Of a stretch of DNA of 64,000 nucleotides, positions 17,015-25,430 are shown in pieces. Below the pieces are notes generated by a model. That model saw nothing but the letters and a program-made list of their open reading frames with translations, was not told the origin of the DNA and did not search any database. Positions within the stretch are counted from its first letter, which is position 1. Every line of letters begins with the position of its first letter. The translations under genes were made by a program, and so were the position numbers. Source of the stretch: JBDKUD01 sp050943315 (lineage in GTDB: Bacteria; Bacillota; Syntrophomonadia; Syntrophomonadales; Syntrophomonadaceae); assembly GCA_050943315.1 (NCBI GenBank), contig JBMNOY010000003.1, positions 11,093 to 75,092 on the forward strand, given 5' to 3'.

Positions 17015-18106
17015 TCATTGTAAACTGCCATTTTTGATTTCTACCACTCGAACACCGGCAATGTCTAGATGATCGGGGCTTACAGAAGTTAAAAAACTTT
17101 GCCAGGCAGCTGTTTTTAAATAATGCATTAAGCGCTCCTGTTTAGGTTTGTCAAGCTCAGCTAAAACCTCGTCCAGGAGAAATACCGGGTAGAAACCCTT
17201 TATTTTTTGGTAAATATGAATTTCAGCTAGCTTAAGGCTGACTACAATATTGCGTTGTTGACCCTGGGAAGAAAAGAAACGAGCTAATTTTCCCTCCTGA
17301 TAAAAATTTATATCTTCAACATGGGGTCCGAATAAAGTAGTTCTTCTCGATATTTCTTTATTATTATTGTCTTTTATCTGTTTACCTAGGGCATGCGCTA
17401 AAATATCAAGTTTAATTTTATCACTATCTACCGGAAAAGATACAGCATATCTGATTTTCAACCGAGCGTTGGTAGTGTTTATCTGTTGATAGATGGGGTT
17501 AACAGTATTTTCCAGTAAACTTATGAAATTAATACGGCTCAAAGTAACCTGAGCGGCCTTTTCTATAAAAATATCATTGACGATAGCAAAAGATCTGGTA
17601 TTAGCTTGTTCCTTTCTTAATAAAAAATTCCTTTTTTTTAAAATACTAACATACTGGTCCAAGTTATTGAAATATTCACCAGATAGCTGTTTTAGGATAA
17701 AATCTATAAAATTCCGCCTTAGGGCAGGATTACCCTTAACTAAATAGAGATCGTCAGGGTTAAATATAACCACTCGCAGACGATCTGAATTAGCAAAAGT
17801 AGTTTTTTTATTATTTATCTTATAGATTTTATTTTGTTTTTGGCGGTACTGCAGACTAGATTCGATATTCCGGTGGTTCACTTCATACCAAGCTTTTATA
17901 GAAAAGGTATCAGAATTTTCTTTTATCAGGTTGGTAAAAGCACCGGAGCGAAAAGATGAACCGGTAGCAATTACATAGATGGCTTCCAGCAGGTTGGTTT
18001 TTCCCTGGGCATTATCGCCAACCAGGAGATTAAGGCCTGGGTCGGGCTGATAGTCAATTCTGGCAATGTTACGAAAGCTTCGTATGCTTATTGATTTAAG
18101 GTTCAA
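17015..18106 (-). CDS. recF: DNA replication/repair protein RecF
   Basis: SMC-like ATPase that helps load RecA at gaps with RecO and RecR. 363 residues. Walker A is GDNAQGKTNLLEAIY (around residue 30), the signature-like motif is SSQGQQRNIV, and Walker B is FLLDEVLAELD. The start is TTG 18106 (M-N-L-K-S-I-S-I-R-S-F-R matches the family N-terminus); its binding site is weak (GAGAG). It follows dnaN by 19 bases. The small S4-domain gene (yaaA) that often precedes recF is not present here. Confidence 0.97.
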   Translation of the reverse strand: MNLKSISIRSFRNIARIDYQPDPGLNLLVGDNAQGKTNLLEAIYVIATGSSFRSGAFTNLIKENSDTFSIKAWYEVNHRNIESSLQYRQKQNKIYKINNKKTTFANSDRLRVVIFNPDDLYLVKGNPALRRNFIDFILKQLSGEYFNNLDQYVSILKKRNFLLRKEQANTRSFAIVNDIFIEKAAQVTLSRINFISLLENTVNPIYQQINTTNARLKIRYAVSFPVDSDKIKLDILAHALGKQIKDNNNKEISRRTTLFGPHVEDINFYQEGKLARFFSSQGQQRNIVVSLKLAEIHIYQKIKGFYPVFLLDEVLAELDKPKQERLMHYLKTAAWQSFLTSVSPDHLDIAGVRVVEIKNGSLQ

Positions 18107-18125
18107 TTCAGTCGAACACTCTCTC

Positions 18126-19265
18126 TTAATTAGTAGTACGCAGAGGAACCAGAATATAAATATAGTCGTCCTTCTCCGGGTTTTTAATCATAGCTGGGCC
18201 GAGAGAACCGGAAAAACTAACGGAAATTTGGCTGCATTCTGGAGCCAACAGCTTAACTGCTTCCAGAAAATAGTTGGTGTTGAAAGCAATATTAATACTT
18301 GTATCACCATCTATGGTTATATCTTCGATGTGTTCCTCGATTTCACCCATTATTTCTGAGTAAGCATTAATAATAGCTTCATTGTCGCAGAATGATAATT
18401 TAAAATGCTGAAACTTGACTTTGCTATCCATAGGCATGGTTCGAGCTCTTTCCATACTTTGAATAAGTATACGGGTGTCAATGGTGGCATGGGTATTAAA
18501 GCTCGAAGGTATTACTTGTTCATAATTGGGATACTGTCCTTCGATTAAACGGGATAATAATAAAAATTGGTTATTATAAAAAATTACGTTGTTTTCCGTA
18601 AAAGCTATGTCAATTTTATCGGGTGAATCTTCCAGTAATCTGGTTAGCTCATTTACTGTTCGCAGCGGGATTATAAAACGCAGCGGTTCCTTAGGAGGCT
18701 GTTTCATGGGGTGGGAGAAAAAAGCCAGTCGATGGGTATCGGAAGCAACTACTTTTAATGTGTTAGTATCGTTTAAATCAAAAAGAACCCCGGTGAATAC
18801 CTGGCGAAAGTGGCTGGTCGCTACAGCCAGGGAGGTTTTGCGCAAGGCTTCCCGCAGTATATCCTGCCCAATGGAAAAATTATAGGACATGCTATCTATG
18901 GGTAAATTAGGATATTCCTGCTGTAAATAAGTATTTATTGATCCTGAGGAACGGCCGTAGGTTATATTTAGCTTCGAGCTCTCCTGGTCTAATTTTATAG
19001 ATATGGGACTATCAGGCAGTAATTTAATAAAGTCTGTAAAATAGTAGGCATTGACTAACACCGAGCCTTCATCAATAATATCTACATTTTTGGTTGTAGC
19101 CTGGATACCTATCTCCATATCGGTAGCTGTCATGGTAAGACCACGGTCATTAGAAACCTCCAGCAACATCCCAGATAGAACTGGTATGGTGTTTTTGTTG
19201 GATGCTGCACGGTGTACCATAGTGGTAAGAGCTGATAATTCTTTTTTGTCTATGGTAAAGTTCAT
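18126..19265 (-). CDS. dnaN: DNA polymerase III beta sliding clamp
   Basis: Ring-shaped processivity clamp of the replicase, 379 residues with the three repeated clamp domains. The N-terminus MNFTIDKKELSALTTMVHRAASNKNTIPVLSG and the C-terminal IPLRT-like end (YILVPLRTTN) are typical. The ATG start is preceded by ACGGAGGT. It is the first gene after dnaA; the intergenic space holds DnaA-box-like sites. Confidence 0.98.
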   Translation of the reverse strand: MNFTIDKKELSALTTMVHRAASNKNTIPVLSGMLLEVSNDRGLTMTATDMEIGIQATTKNVDIIDEGSVLVNAYYFTDFIKLLPDSPISIKLDQESSKLNITYGRSSGSINTYLQQEYPNLPIDSMSYNFSIGQDILREALRKTSLAVATSHFRQVFTGVLFDLNDTNTLKVVASDTHRLAFFSHPMKQPPKEPLRFIIPLRTVNELTRLLEDSPDKIDIAFTENNVIFYNNQFLLLSRLIEGQYPNYEQVIPSSFNTHATIDTRILIQSMERARTMPMDSKVKFQHFKLSFCDNEAIINAYSEIMGEIEEHIEDITIDGDTSINIAFNTNYFLEAVKLLAPECSQISVSFSGSLGPAMIKNPEKDDYIYILVPLRTTN

Positions 19266-19297
19266 CTCGCTTACCTCCGTATATTCTTATTATTAGT

Positions 19298-19398
19298 AAC
19301 AACTAGTCGTAATAGTAGTAGGTGTGGTGGAAAAGTGGAAAAACCGTCTTAGTTACTGGCACTAGCAGAACTTATAGGTTGATAAACATGTTGATGAG
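19298..19398. other. Putative oriC, dnaA-dnaN side (DnaA boxes and trio-like run)
   Basis: The dnaA-dnaN gap holds DnaA-box-like sequences on the dnaA-sense strand: TCATCAACA (19389-19397), TTATCAACC (19377-19385), then TTTTCCACT and TTTTCCACC near 19328-19343. Beyond these is a run of TAG repeats on the plus strand (TAATAGTAGTAGG, 19310-19322), reminiscent of DnaA-trio elements, and an AT-rich stretch before dnaN. This layout is like the unwinding region of Bacillus-type origins. The assignment is by pattern only. Confidence 0.6.
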
Positions 19399-20712
19399 TT
19401 AACCTTTAATGTAATTTGGATCTATTTTTTTACACAGCATGTTTATCACTTTTTCGAGTTCAGGATCGTTTTGCAGGTCTTTCTCCACTTTTTCGGTAGC
19501 ATGCATTACAGTAGTATGGTCCCGTCCGCCAAACTGATCTCCCAGTTGCGGGAAGGAGGCATCGGTTAATTTACGGCATATATACATGGCTATCTGCCGG
19601 GGATATACCAATTGTTTATTGCGTTTTTTGGACAAGAGCTCGGTTAGTTCCAGATTATAATAACTAGCAACGGCTTTCTGGATTTGCTCAATGGTTATCT
19701 TTTTTGGGCGTGGCGGGGGTAGTATATCTTTTAGAGCTTCGCTGGCAGTGTTCATGTTTAAAGGCAGTTTAGTTATGGTTGCATAAGCTACTACCCGTAT
19801 AAGAGCTCCTTCCAGTTCACGAATATTAGATTCTATGTAATTGGCTATGTAATCAAGAATATCATAGGGTATATTTATGTTTTCGGTTTGTGCCTTTTTC
19901 CTTAATATAGCTATGCGCGTTTCCAGGTCAGGTGGTTGTATATCGGTGATAAGCCCCCACTCAAAACGTGAACGCAGCCTGTCCTCCAGAGTAGGAATAT
20001 TACGTGGAGGGCGGTCACTGGATATAACTAATTGTTTATTAGATTCGTATAAGGTATTAAAAGTATGGAAAAACTCTTCCTGAGTACGTTCTTTACCAGC
20101 TAGAAATTGAATATCATCTATGAGCAGAACATCAATATTTCTATATTTATTCCGAAAGCCGGAAGTGTTGTCGTCTTTGATGGAGCTGATAAGTTCGTTG
20201 GTAAATTGCTCTGAGGATACATACATTATGGAATAAGAAGGATATTTATTACCAATGTGATGGCCAATAGCCTGCATAAGGTGTGTTTTACCTAATCCTA
20301 CCCCGCCGTAAATAAATAAAGGATTGTAAGCCTTAGAAGGAGATTCGCCCACAGCAAAAGAAGCAGCATGGGCAAACCGGTTGCTATTGCCTACTACAAA
20401 AGTATCAAAAGTGTATTTGGGATTAAGCGGGGAAATAATTCCGTCTTTTTCCGGGACTGGTTCACTGCTGAGCACAATATTAATATTTTGATTAGTTAAT
20501 TGACGAAATTTTTGCTGAATAGTATCTAAATAACGCGATTCAATCCATTCCCGGGTCAAGGAATTGGGCACGGTTATATAAACAGTGTCATTGCGGCAAG
20601 TACTGTATTTTACCATCGGAAACCAGATATCGTAACTGGTCTGGCCTATTTCCTCACGGACAGACTGCAGCACTTTGTTCCAGATTGCTGAATAGTCGAA
20701 GTCGATGGACAT
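19399..20712 (-). CDS. dnaA: Chromosomal replication initiator DnaA
   Basis: AAA+ initiator that binds DnaA boxes and opens oriC. 437 residues from ATG 20712, which has AGGAGG seven to eight bases upstream; the frame is open for 45 more codons upstream but lacks a start with a binding site. Domain I is the N-terminal WxxVLxxVREEIGQTSYDIWF region, Walker A is GGVGLGKTHLMQAIGH, Walker B is LLIDDIQFLAG, and the domain IV DNA-binding signature is GGRDHTTVMHATEKV. Likely autoregulated through DnaA boxes upstream (20748-20775). Confidence 0.98.
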   Translation of the reverse strand: MSIDFDYSAIWNKVLQSVREEIGQTSYDIWFPMVKYSTCRNDTVYITVPNSLTREWIESRYLDTIQQKFRQLTNQNINIVLSSEPVPEKDGIISPLNPKYTFDTFVVGNSNRFAHAASFAVGESPSKAYNPLFIYGGVGLGKTHLMQAIGHHIGNKYPSYSIMYVSSEQFTNELISSIKDDNTSGFRNKYRNIDVLLIDDIQFLAGKERTQEEFFHTFNTLYESNKQLVISSDRPPRNIPTLEDRLRSRFEWGLITDIQPPDLETRIAILRKKAQTENINIPYDILDYIANYIESNIRELEGALIRVVAYATITKLPLNMNTASEALKDILPPPRPKKITIEQIQKAVASYYNLELTELLSKKRNKQLVYPRQIAMYICRKLTDASFPQLGDQFGGRDHTTVMHATEKVEKDLQNDPELEKVINMLCKKIDPNYIKG

Positions 20713-20747
20713 TATGATTCCTCCTGTTAGTTTGTGGAAGGCTGTCT

Positions 20748-20775
20748 TGTTAATAAGTGTATAAATTGTGGATAT
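20748..20775. other. Three tandem DnaA boxes upstream of dnaA (second half of oriC)
   Basis: Read on the minus strand: ATATCCACA (20767-20775), TTATACACT (20756-20764) and TTATTAACA (20748-20756). Each has one or two differences from TTATCCACA/TTATACACA and all point the same way. They lie just upstream of the dnaA coding start, where both autoregulation and the upstream half of a bipartite origin are expected. A further weak site, CCTTCCACA, is at 20733-20741. Confidence 0.65.
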
Positions 20776-20883
20776 CCTGGCGAGCCAATGGTAAACAGTA
20801 TATAATAAAACCACATAGGTTTCACAGTAAAAATATAGTATAATCATAACAGATTTGGCTAAAAATTAGAAGCGCTAGAAATC

Positions 20884-20913
20884 TTGACAATTGGGGGTTT
20901 ATATCAATATAAT
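20884..20913 (+). promoter_or_regulatory. Promoter of rpmH
   Basis: TTGACA (20884-20889), an 18-base spacer and TATAAT (20908-20913), about 40 bases before rpmH. It starts the rightward rpmH-rnpA-yidD-yidC-jag operon. Confidence 0.8.
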
Positions 20914-20954
20914 GATTAAGTGCTGGAAAAATTAAGGGAGGCTGTTTTTTAGAA

Positions 20955-21089
20955 ATGAAAAGAACTTATCAACCCAAAAGAAAACAACGCAAATCCGTAC
21001 ATGGATTTAGGCAGAGAATGGCGACAGCCGGGGGGAGAAGAGTAATCGCTAGTAGAAGGAAAAAAGGAAGAAAAACCATCTCTGCATAG
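20955..21089 (+). CDS. rpmH: 50S ribosomal protein L34
   Basis: 44-residue, very basic ribosomal protein: MKRTYQPKRKQRKSVHGFRQ at the start and a GRKTISA end, matching L34 throughout. ATG start with AGGGAGG upstream at about 20935-20941. It is the first gene of the rightward operon next to oriC, as in most bacteria. Confidence 0.97.
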   Translation: MKRTYQPKRKQRKSVHGFRQRMATAGGRRVIASRRKKGRKTISA

Positions 21090-21136
21090 GTCGTTATTGT
21101 AGCGACCTTTTATTTTACCTATCAGGAAGGTTTTTC

Positions 21137-21472
21137 ATGTTAAGTAAAGAAAAACGAATAAACAAGGGTAAAGATTACAATAATATATTTCATTACGGTA
21201 AAAAAATTCCAGGCAGGTATATTATTGTTTTTATTCAGGAAAACAACCTGGGCAGGAACCGCTGTGGTATCGTAACAAGTAAAAAAGTAGGTAATGCCGT
21301 TATCCGCAACCGAGCCAAAAGGCAGTTGCGGGCTATTATTAGTAATGGTTGGGAAACTATTAATGATGGTTATGATATTGTTATTGTAGCACGCAAAAAT
21401 ATCACCACTGCGGTATTTAATCAGCTGGTAAGGGACTTTTACATGGTTATGAGGAAAGCCGGTTTATGTTAA
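21137..21472 (+). CDS. rnpA: Ribonuclease P protein component
   Basis: Protein subunit of RNase P, which matures tRNA 5' ends with the RNA subunit. 111 residues. The basic RNR-type motif is seen in GNAVIRNRAKRQLRAI (about residues 54-69), and the N-terminal LSKEKRINKGKDYNNIF is typical. ATG start with AGGAAGG upstream. It overlaps yidD by seven bases. Confidence 0.97.
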   Translation: MLSKEKRINKGKDYNNIFHYGKKIPGRYIIVFIQENNLGRNRCGIVTSKKVGNAVIRNRAKRQLRAIISNGWETINDGYDIVIVARKNITTAVFNQLVRDFYMVMRKAGLC

Positions 21473-21675
21473 AAAGATTGGTTATTGTTGTTGTAAAAGG
21501 ATACCAAAAAGCCACCTTTTTTAAATACCCTTCCTGTCGTTTTTATCCTTCCTGTTCCAACTACTCCATACAAGCCATAGAAAAATATGGTGTTATTAAA
21601 GGAGGATGGTTAACCGCTAAAAGAATAATCAGATGTCATCCTTTTAATCCTGGGGGATATGACCCGGTACCCTGA
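21466..21675 (+). CDS. yidD: Membrane protein insertion efficiency factor
   Basis: 69-residue YidD protein. The family signature is intact: YQK..F...PSCRFYPSCSNYSIQAIEKYGVIKGGWLTAKRI.RCHPFNPGGYDPVP. It is thought to assist YidC-dependent membrane insertion. The start overlaps the end of rnpA, indicating translational coupling. Confidence 0.97.
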   Translation: MLKRLVIVVVKGYQKATFFKYPSCRFYPSCSNYSIQAIEKYGVIKGGWLTAKRIIRCHPFNPGGYDPVP

Positions 21676-21766
21676 CCGTTTCGGTGGGATACTTTTATTA
21701 TTGTTCTATTATTGAGGAGGTGAAACCTGCCGTCGTGGTGTATACTGCGATTAGCAGGGTGGTAAT

Positions 21767-22573
21767 TTGTGGCAAGCTTTTGTGCAATGGTTTTCAGACG
21801 TTATAAACCTTATGTACCAGTTAACCGGAAGCATAGGGGTGCCTAACTATGGACTTGCCATTGTTTTTATGACCATCGCCATTAAGCTGGTATTGTTTCC
21901 GCTTACCCAAAAGCAGATGAAGTCTATGCGCGGTATGCAGGCAATACAACCCAAGCTTAAGTATATTCAGGACAGGTATAAGGATGACCCACAGACTATG
22001 CAAAAGAAAGTTATGGAACTATACAAGGCGCATGGAGTCAACCCTTTCGGGGGATGTCTTCCTTTAGTGATTCAAATGCCTATATTTATTGCATTTTATC
22101 AATCCTTATATGGTTTTGAGTTTAAAGTAGCAGAACATGCAGGTTTTCTGTGGATTCCTAATATAGGGAAACCTGATCCATTCTTTATATTGGCAATATT
22201 GGCAGCGGTCACCACATACCTCCAACAGCGGGTATCTATGGTCGACGCAAAAGATCCTACCCAGAAGAGTATGCTGTATTTTATGCCTCTTTTTATGGCC
22301 TGGATAGCTTATAAAATGCCCGCAGGATTACCTTTGTATTGGGTTGTTTTTAATATTTTGGGTATTTTGCAGCAAGTGTATGTTAATTGGACAGATAAAG
22401 CTCAATTGGATACTGGAATGGGCCTACAGGTAGAGACGACAACAGAGGGAATTGATGTGGAAAAAGATAATAACAGTGATTCCACGGAAGAAAAGGTAGC
22501 AGGGAGGGACAAAGGAGGAACGAAAAGTAATGGAAGCCCAAACAACAGAAAAAAGGGGAAAAAGCGTCGATGA
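21767..22573 (+). CDS. yidC: Membrane protein insertase YidC/Oxa1/SpoIIIJ family
   Basis: 268-residue insertase with about five hydrophobic segments and the conserved cytoplasmic hairpin around MKSMRGMQAIQPKLKYIQDRYKDDP. It lacks the long periplasmic domain of Gram-negative YidC and, unlike Bacillus SpoIIIJ, shows no lipobox at the N-terminus. The C-terminus is highly basic (NNRKKGKKRR), as in forms that bind ribosomes. The start is TTG 21767 with AGGGTGG just upstream. In spore formers this family also serves the engulfed forespore. It overlaps jag by 44 bases. Confidence 0.93.
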   Translation: MWQAFVQWFSDVINLMYQLTGSIGVPNYGLAIVFMTIAIKLVLFPLTQKQMKSMRGMQAIQPKLKYIQDRYKDDPQTMQKKVMELYKAHGVNPFGGCLPLVIQMPIFIAFYQSLYGFEFKVAEHAGFLWIPNIGKPDPFFILAILAAVTTYLQQRVSMVDAKDPTQKSMLYFMPLFMAWIAYKMPAGLPLYWVVFNILGILQQVYVNWTDKAQLDTGMGLQVETTTEGIDVEKDNNSDSTEEKVAGRDKGGTKSNGSPNNRKKGKKRR

Positions 22574-23159
22574 GGCAATTAAGGCTGGTTTGGACGAGCT
22601 AGGCTGCGATATTGATGATGTTGCCATTGAAATCATTGAAGAACCTACTAAGGGCTTGCTTGGCTTGGTAGGTAAGAAACCGGCAGTAGTAAGATTAACT
22701 GTAAAGGAAAAACCCGACCAGGCGACCTGCCAGCTGGTAGAAGATATCCTGACTAAAATGGGTATTGATTACCGGATTGATAGTGCCAGGTTGGAAGATG
22801 GTATTGTAAGAATTAATATCGTTGGCAATGATATGGGTCTGCTTATTGGACGAAAGGGTGAAACGCTTAATTCCTTGCAGTTTATTGTGGGTCTTATAGT
22901 GAATCGTAACCGTGAAGAAAAAGTCCGGGTAGTTTTAGATGTTGAGGATTATCGCAAAAAGAGGGAAGAATCACTGGAGTCATTGGCCTTAAGGTTATCG
23001 GATAAAGTCAAGAAGACTCGTAAAAATATTATTATGCGGCCCATGAGTTCACAGGAACGAAGGGTGGTACACACGGTACTGCAGTCTGATCCCCATGTAA
23101 CTACATATTCTATGGGTGATGAGCCGTACCGCAAGGTAGTTATTTCTTTGAAGAGATAG
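22530..23159 (+). CDS. jag: RNA-binding protein Jag/KhpB
   Basis: 209 residues with three parts: an N-terminal Jag_N domain (about 1-50, ending EEPTKGLLGLVGKKP), a KH domain (GLLIGRKGETLNSLQ) and an R3H domain at the C-terminus (SSQERRVVHTVLQSDPHVTTYSMG). Probably a global RNA-binding protein; in related bacteria it partners KhpA and influences cell elongation. ATG start with AAAGGAGG upstream inside the end of yidC. It is followed at once by a terminator. Confidence 0.95.
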   Translation: MEAQTTEKRGKSVDEAIKAGLDELGCDIDDVAIEIIEEPTKGLLGLVGKKPAVVRLTVKEKPDQATCQLVEDILTKMGIDYRIDSARLEDGIVRINIVGNDMGLLIGRKGETLNSLQFIVGLIVNRNREEKVRVVLDVEDYRKKREESLESLALRLSDKVKKTRKNIIMRPMSSQERRVVHTVLQSDPHVTTYSMGDEPYRKVVISLKR

Positions 23160-23166
23160 TTTTGTA

Positions 23167-23192
23167 AAGGGCCTTATTAGGCCCTTTTTTTT
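23167..23192 (+). terminator. Terminator of the rpmH-jag operon
   Basis: AAAGGGCC..GGCCCTTT hairpin (AGGGCCTTATTAGGCCCT) followed by eight T residues, eight bases after the jag stop. Confidence 0.92.
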
Positions 23193-23256
23193 ATGGCCTT
23201 TAATGCTGGTGGAGTTTAGAAAGACGGCGGTTTTGGTAAGCTAATAATTGGGGATA

Positions 23257-23440
23257 AATAGACGCAGACGGCCGCAGACTAATATGAACTGCGCAGACAT
23301 TATTCTTCATTAATTAAGGCCGAGGATTTGATTGTTTTAGCAAGCTAGTGAACGCAGATTTGGTAAGAGAGATTTAACGCGGGATCGCTCCGCTCGTACA
23401 CAGATTTAGTATGATTAACGCGGATTTTTAATTAAGATAA
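23257..23440. repeat. Partial copy of the AATAGACGC palindromic repeat family
   Basis: In the 337-base jag-mnmE gap. It starts AAATAGACGCAGACGG and continues GCAGACTAATATGAAC..GCGCAGAC, the same left-end pattern as the elements at 24915, 39629 and 55009. After it come copies of an inner unit (AACGCAGATT, ACACAGATT, AACGCGGATT). The matching right end is missing, so this looks like a truncated or decayed copy. No gene is seen in the gap. Confidence 0.6.
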
Positions 23441-23529
23441 TATTAAGTTAAGATAAACTAGATAATCAAATTAAATTACACTAGTTAAATTAAGAGTTGG
23501 TAATAATGTTTGAGAGGAAAAAATTTTCT

Positions 23530-24909
23530 ATGACAGAGGATAAAATTGCAGCCATATCGACACCACCCGGGGAAGGCGGGATTGCTATTGTCCGTTTGAG
23601 CGGTAAAGGGGTTATTGAACTGGTAAAAAACCGCTTTCAGCCGTTTAAAGCGGAAGTTGATCTGGCTAACAAACAGGGATTTACTCTTACCCTGGGCTGG
23701 ATTTTAAATAAATATGGAGAGAAGATTGATGAAGTGCTGGTTAGTATTATGCGGGGGCCGCATAGTTATACCGGAGAAGATGTAGTGGAAATTAATTGCC
23801 ACGGGGGTAACCTGCCGGCGCGCCGCTGTCTGGAAACTCTGCTGGGGGATGATTTAAGGCTGGCCCAACCTGGGGAGTTTACCCGGAGAGCCTTTTTGAA
23901 TGGAAGACTGGATATGAGCCAGGCCGAGGCAGTGATAGATATAATCAGATCCAAAACGGAACAGGGCATGAAACTGGCGGTTAAACAACTAGAAGGCGGT
24001 ATTAAAAGGTATATCGCCAACCTGGAGAATTTACTGATAAGAGCCAATGCCCTAATAGAGGCCAGTCTGGATTTCCCGGAAGAAGTTGGTGACCTGGACT
24101 ATGAGGTGGTTCAGGGCATTATTAACGATGTACTGGCAATTCTGGACAAACTCATTGCTTCCGGTGAGCGTAACGAAGTTTACCGGGAGGGGATAAGTGT
24201 AGTTATCTGCGGCAAACCCAATGTAGGTAAATCCAGCCTGCTAAATGTTCTGGTCAAAAAGGAGCGGGCTATTGTAACAGATATTCCCGGAACTACCCGG
24301 GACGTAATTGAAGATTTTATAAATATACGGGGAATACCGGTGAAGCTCATGGATACCGCGGGAATAAGGGAAACCCAGGACCTGATTGAGCAGATAGGAG
24401 TAAAAAAATCCCAGCAGGCAATTACAGAAGCTGATGTAATTATTTTTCTATTGGATGCAGCCGCGGGAATAACAGGCGAAGATGAAGATGTATACGCCCA
24501 GGTTAAGGATCGTAATCCCATAATCCTGGTAAATAAAGAAGATCTGAAGGAAAAGAAAATCACTGCGCTTGAATTAGAGGCAAAATTTCCAGGGCTGGAT
24601 ATAATACGAGGGTCGGTGCAGGAGGAGACAGGTCTGGATGAATTGGAAAACCTGATTGAAGAAAGAGTATTCAGCGGTAAAGTGCACCACGATGATTTAG
24701 AGATAATGATTAATTTACGCCAAAAAAACTGTCTGCTTAAGGCCCGCGAACATGTATTAAACGCACAGCATTATTTAACCGAGGTTACCCTTGATTGCCT
24801 GGGGGTAGATATATGGGGCGCCCTGGAAAGTCTGGGCGAAATAAGCGGGAAAAACCTTAAAGAAGATGTTATCGATAGAATATTTCATGATTTTTGTATC
24901 GGCAAGTAG
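23530..24909 (+). CDS. mnmE: tRNA modification GTPase MnmE
   Basis: With MnmG, builds the cmnm5 group on U34 of certain tRNAs. 459 residues from ATG 23530: MTEDKIAAISTPPGEGGIAIVRLSG matches the family start. It has a tetrahydrofolate-binding N-terminal domain, a helical domain and an inserted G domain with GKPNVGKSSLLN (G1), DIPGTTRD (G2), DTAG (G3) and NKED (G4). The C-terminus CIGK carries the family cysteine. The frame is open upstream to 23497, including ATG 23506, but those starts have no better binding site. It is separated from mnmG by a 520-base repeat-filled gap. Confidence 0.96.
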   Translation: MTEDKIAAISTPPGEGGIAIVRLSGKGVIELVKNRFQPFKAEVDLANKQGFTLTLGWILNKYGEKIDEVLVSIMRGPHSYTGEDVVEINCHGGNLPARRCLETLLGDDLRLAQPGEFTRRAFLNGRLDMSQAEAVIDIIRSKTEQGMKLAVKQLEGGIKRYIANLENLLIRANALIEASLDFPEEVGDLDYEVVQGIINDVLAILDKLIASGERNEVYREGISVVICGKPNVGKSSLLNVLVKKERAIVTDIPGTTRDVIEDFINIRGIPVKLMDTAGIRETQDLIEQIGVKKSQQAITEADVIIFLLDAAAGITGEDEDVYAQVKDRNPIILVNKEDLKEKKITALELEAKFPGLDIIRGSVQEETGLDELENLIEERVFSGKVHHDDLEIMINLRQKNCLLKAREHVLNAQHYLTEVTLDCLGVDIWGALESLGEISGKNLKEDVIDRIFHDFCIGK

Positions 24910-24914
24910 CTATT

Positions 24915-25403
24915 AATAGACGCGGACTAACGAAGACTAATATGACCGGCGCAGACTTTAAATAAAACCCAACGTGCGTCCTTAATTGTGACCCGGAGGG
25001 TGGATTAAATTCAACACAGATTGACACGGATTTAATCTGAAGGACAAAAAGATTATTATTCATATATATAGTGGTGTTACTATGTTGAGGTTTTTTAAGG
25101 TGTGTAAAGAGATAGGTTAAGTCCGGTGGGATAAAGCAGACTTATGTAATTAAGCAGGATATGTTTTTTGTTAATACTCGGCAGTTAAACCAGAAAAAAA
25201 TTCAGTGTTTATCCCTAAAATAATCTGTTTATGAACCAAGCGAGCCAGTGTTGATTTTTGTGAACTAAATCAATGTCCCTCAGTATTTAATCTTACAATA
25301 AAATCCGCGTAATCCGCGTTGAATCAAAACAGCATTGCATTTTTTTATAAAACTCTGCGGTAGTCATAATAGTCTGCGTGCGACAGTGTCGCCAGCGTCT
25401 ATT
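24915..25403. repeat. About 490-base palindromic element (AATAGACGC...GCGTCTATT ends)
   Basis: Fills the mnmE-mnmG gap. The left end is AATAGACGCGGACTAACG followed by AAGACTAATATGACC; the right end is the inverted form, GTCATAATAGTCTGCG and then GCGTCTATT. Nested inside are a second pair of inverted motifs (ACACAGATTGACACGG near the left, AATCCGCGTAATCCGCG near the right). There is no coding frame of note. The ends match repeats at 39629-39756 and 55009-55183. It looks like a non-autonomous mobile element or a paired intergenic repeat. Confidence 0.65.
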
Positions 25404-25430
25404 ATTCAATTATAGGAGGGTATTTTTAAA

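Noticed and set aside
20713..20847. Longer dnaA frame upstream of ATG 20712
   Set aside because: The extra 45 residues are not DnaA-like, lack a binding site, and overlap the DnaA boxes and promoter region.
23193..25430. CRISPR array suggested by repeated GCAGAC/ACGGATT motifs
   Set aside because: Copies are irregularly spaced, inverted and variable, without uniform spacers, and no cas genes are present.
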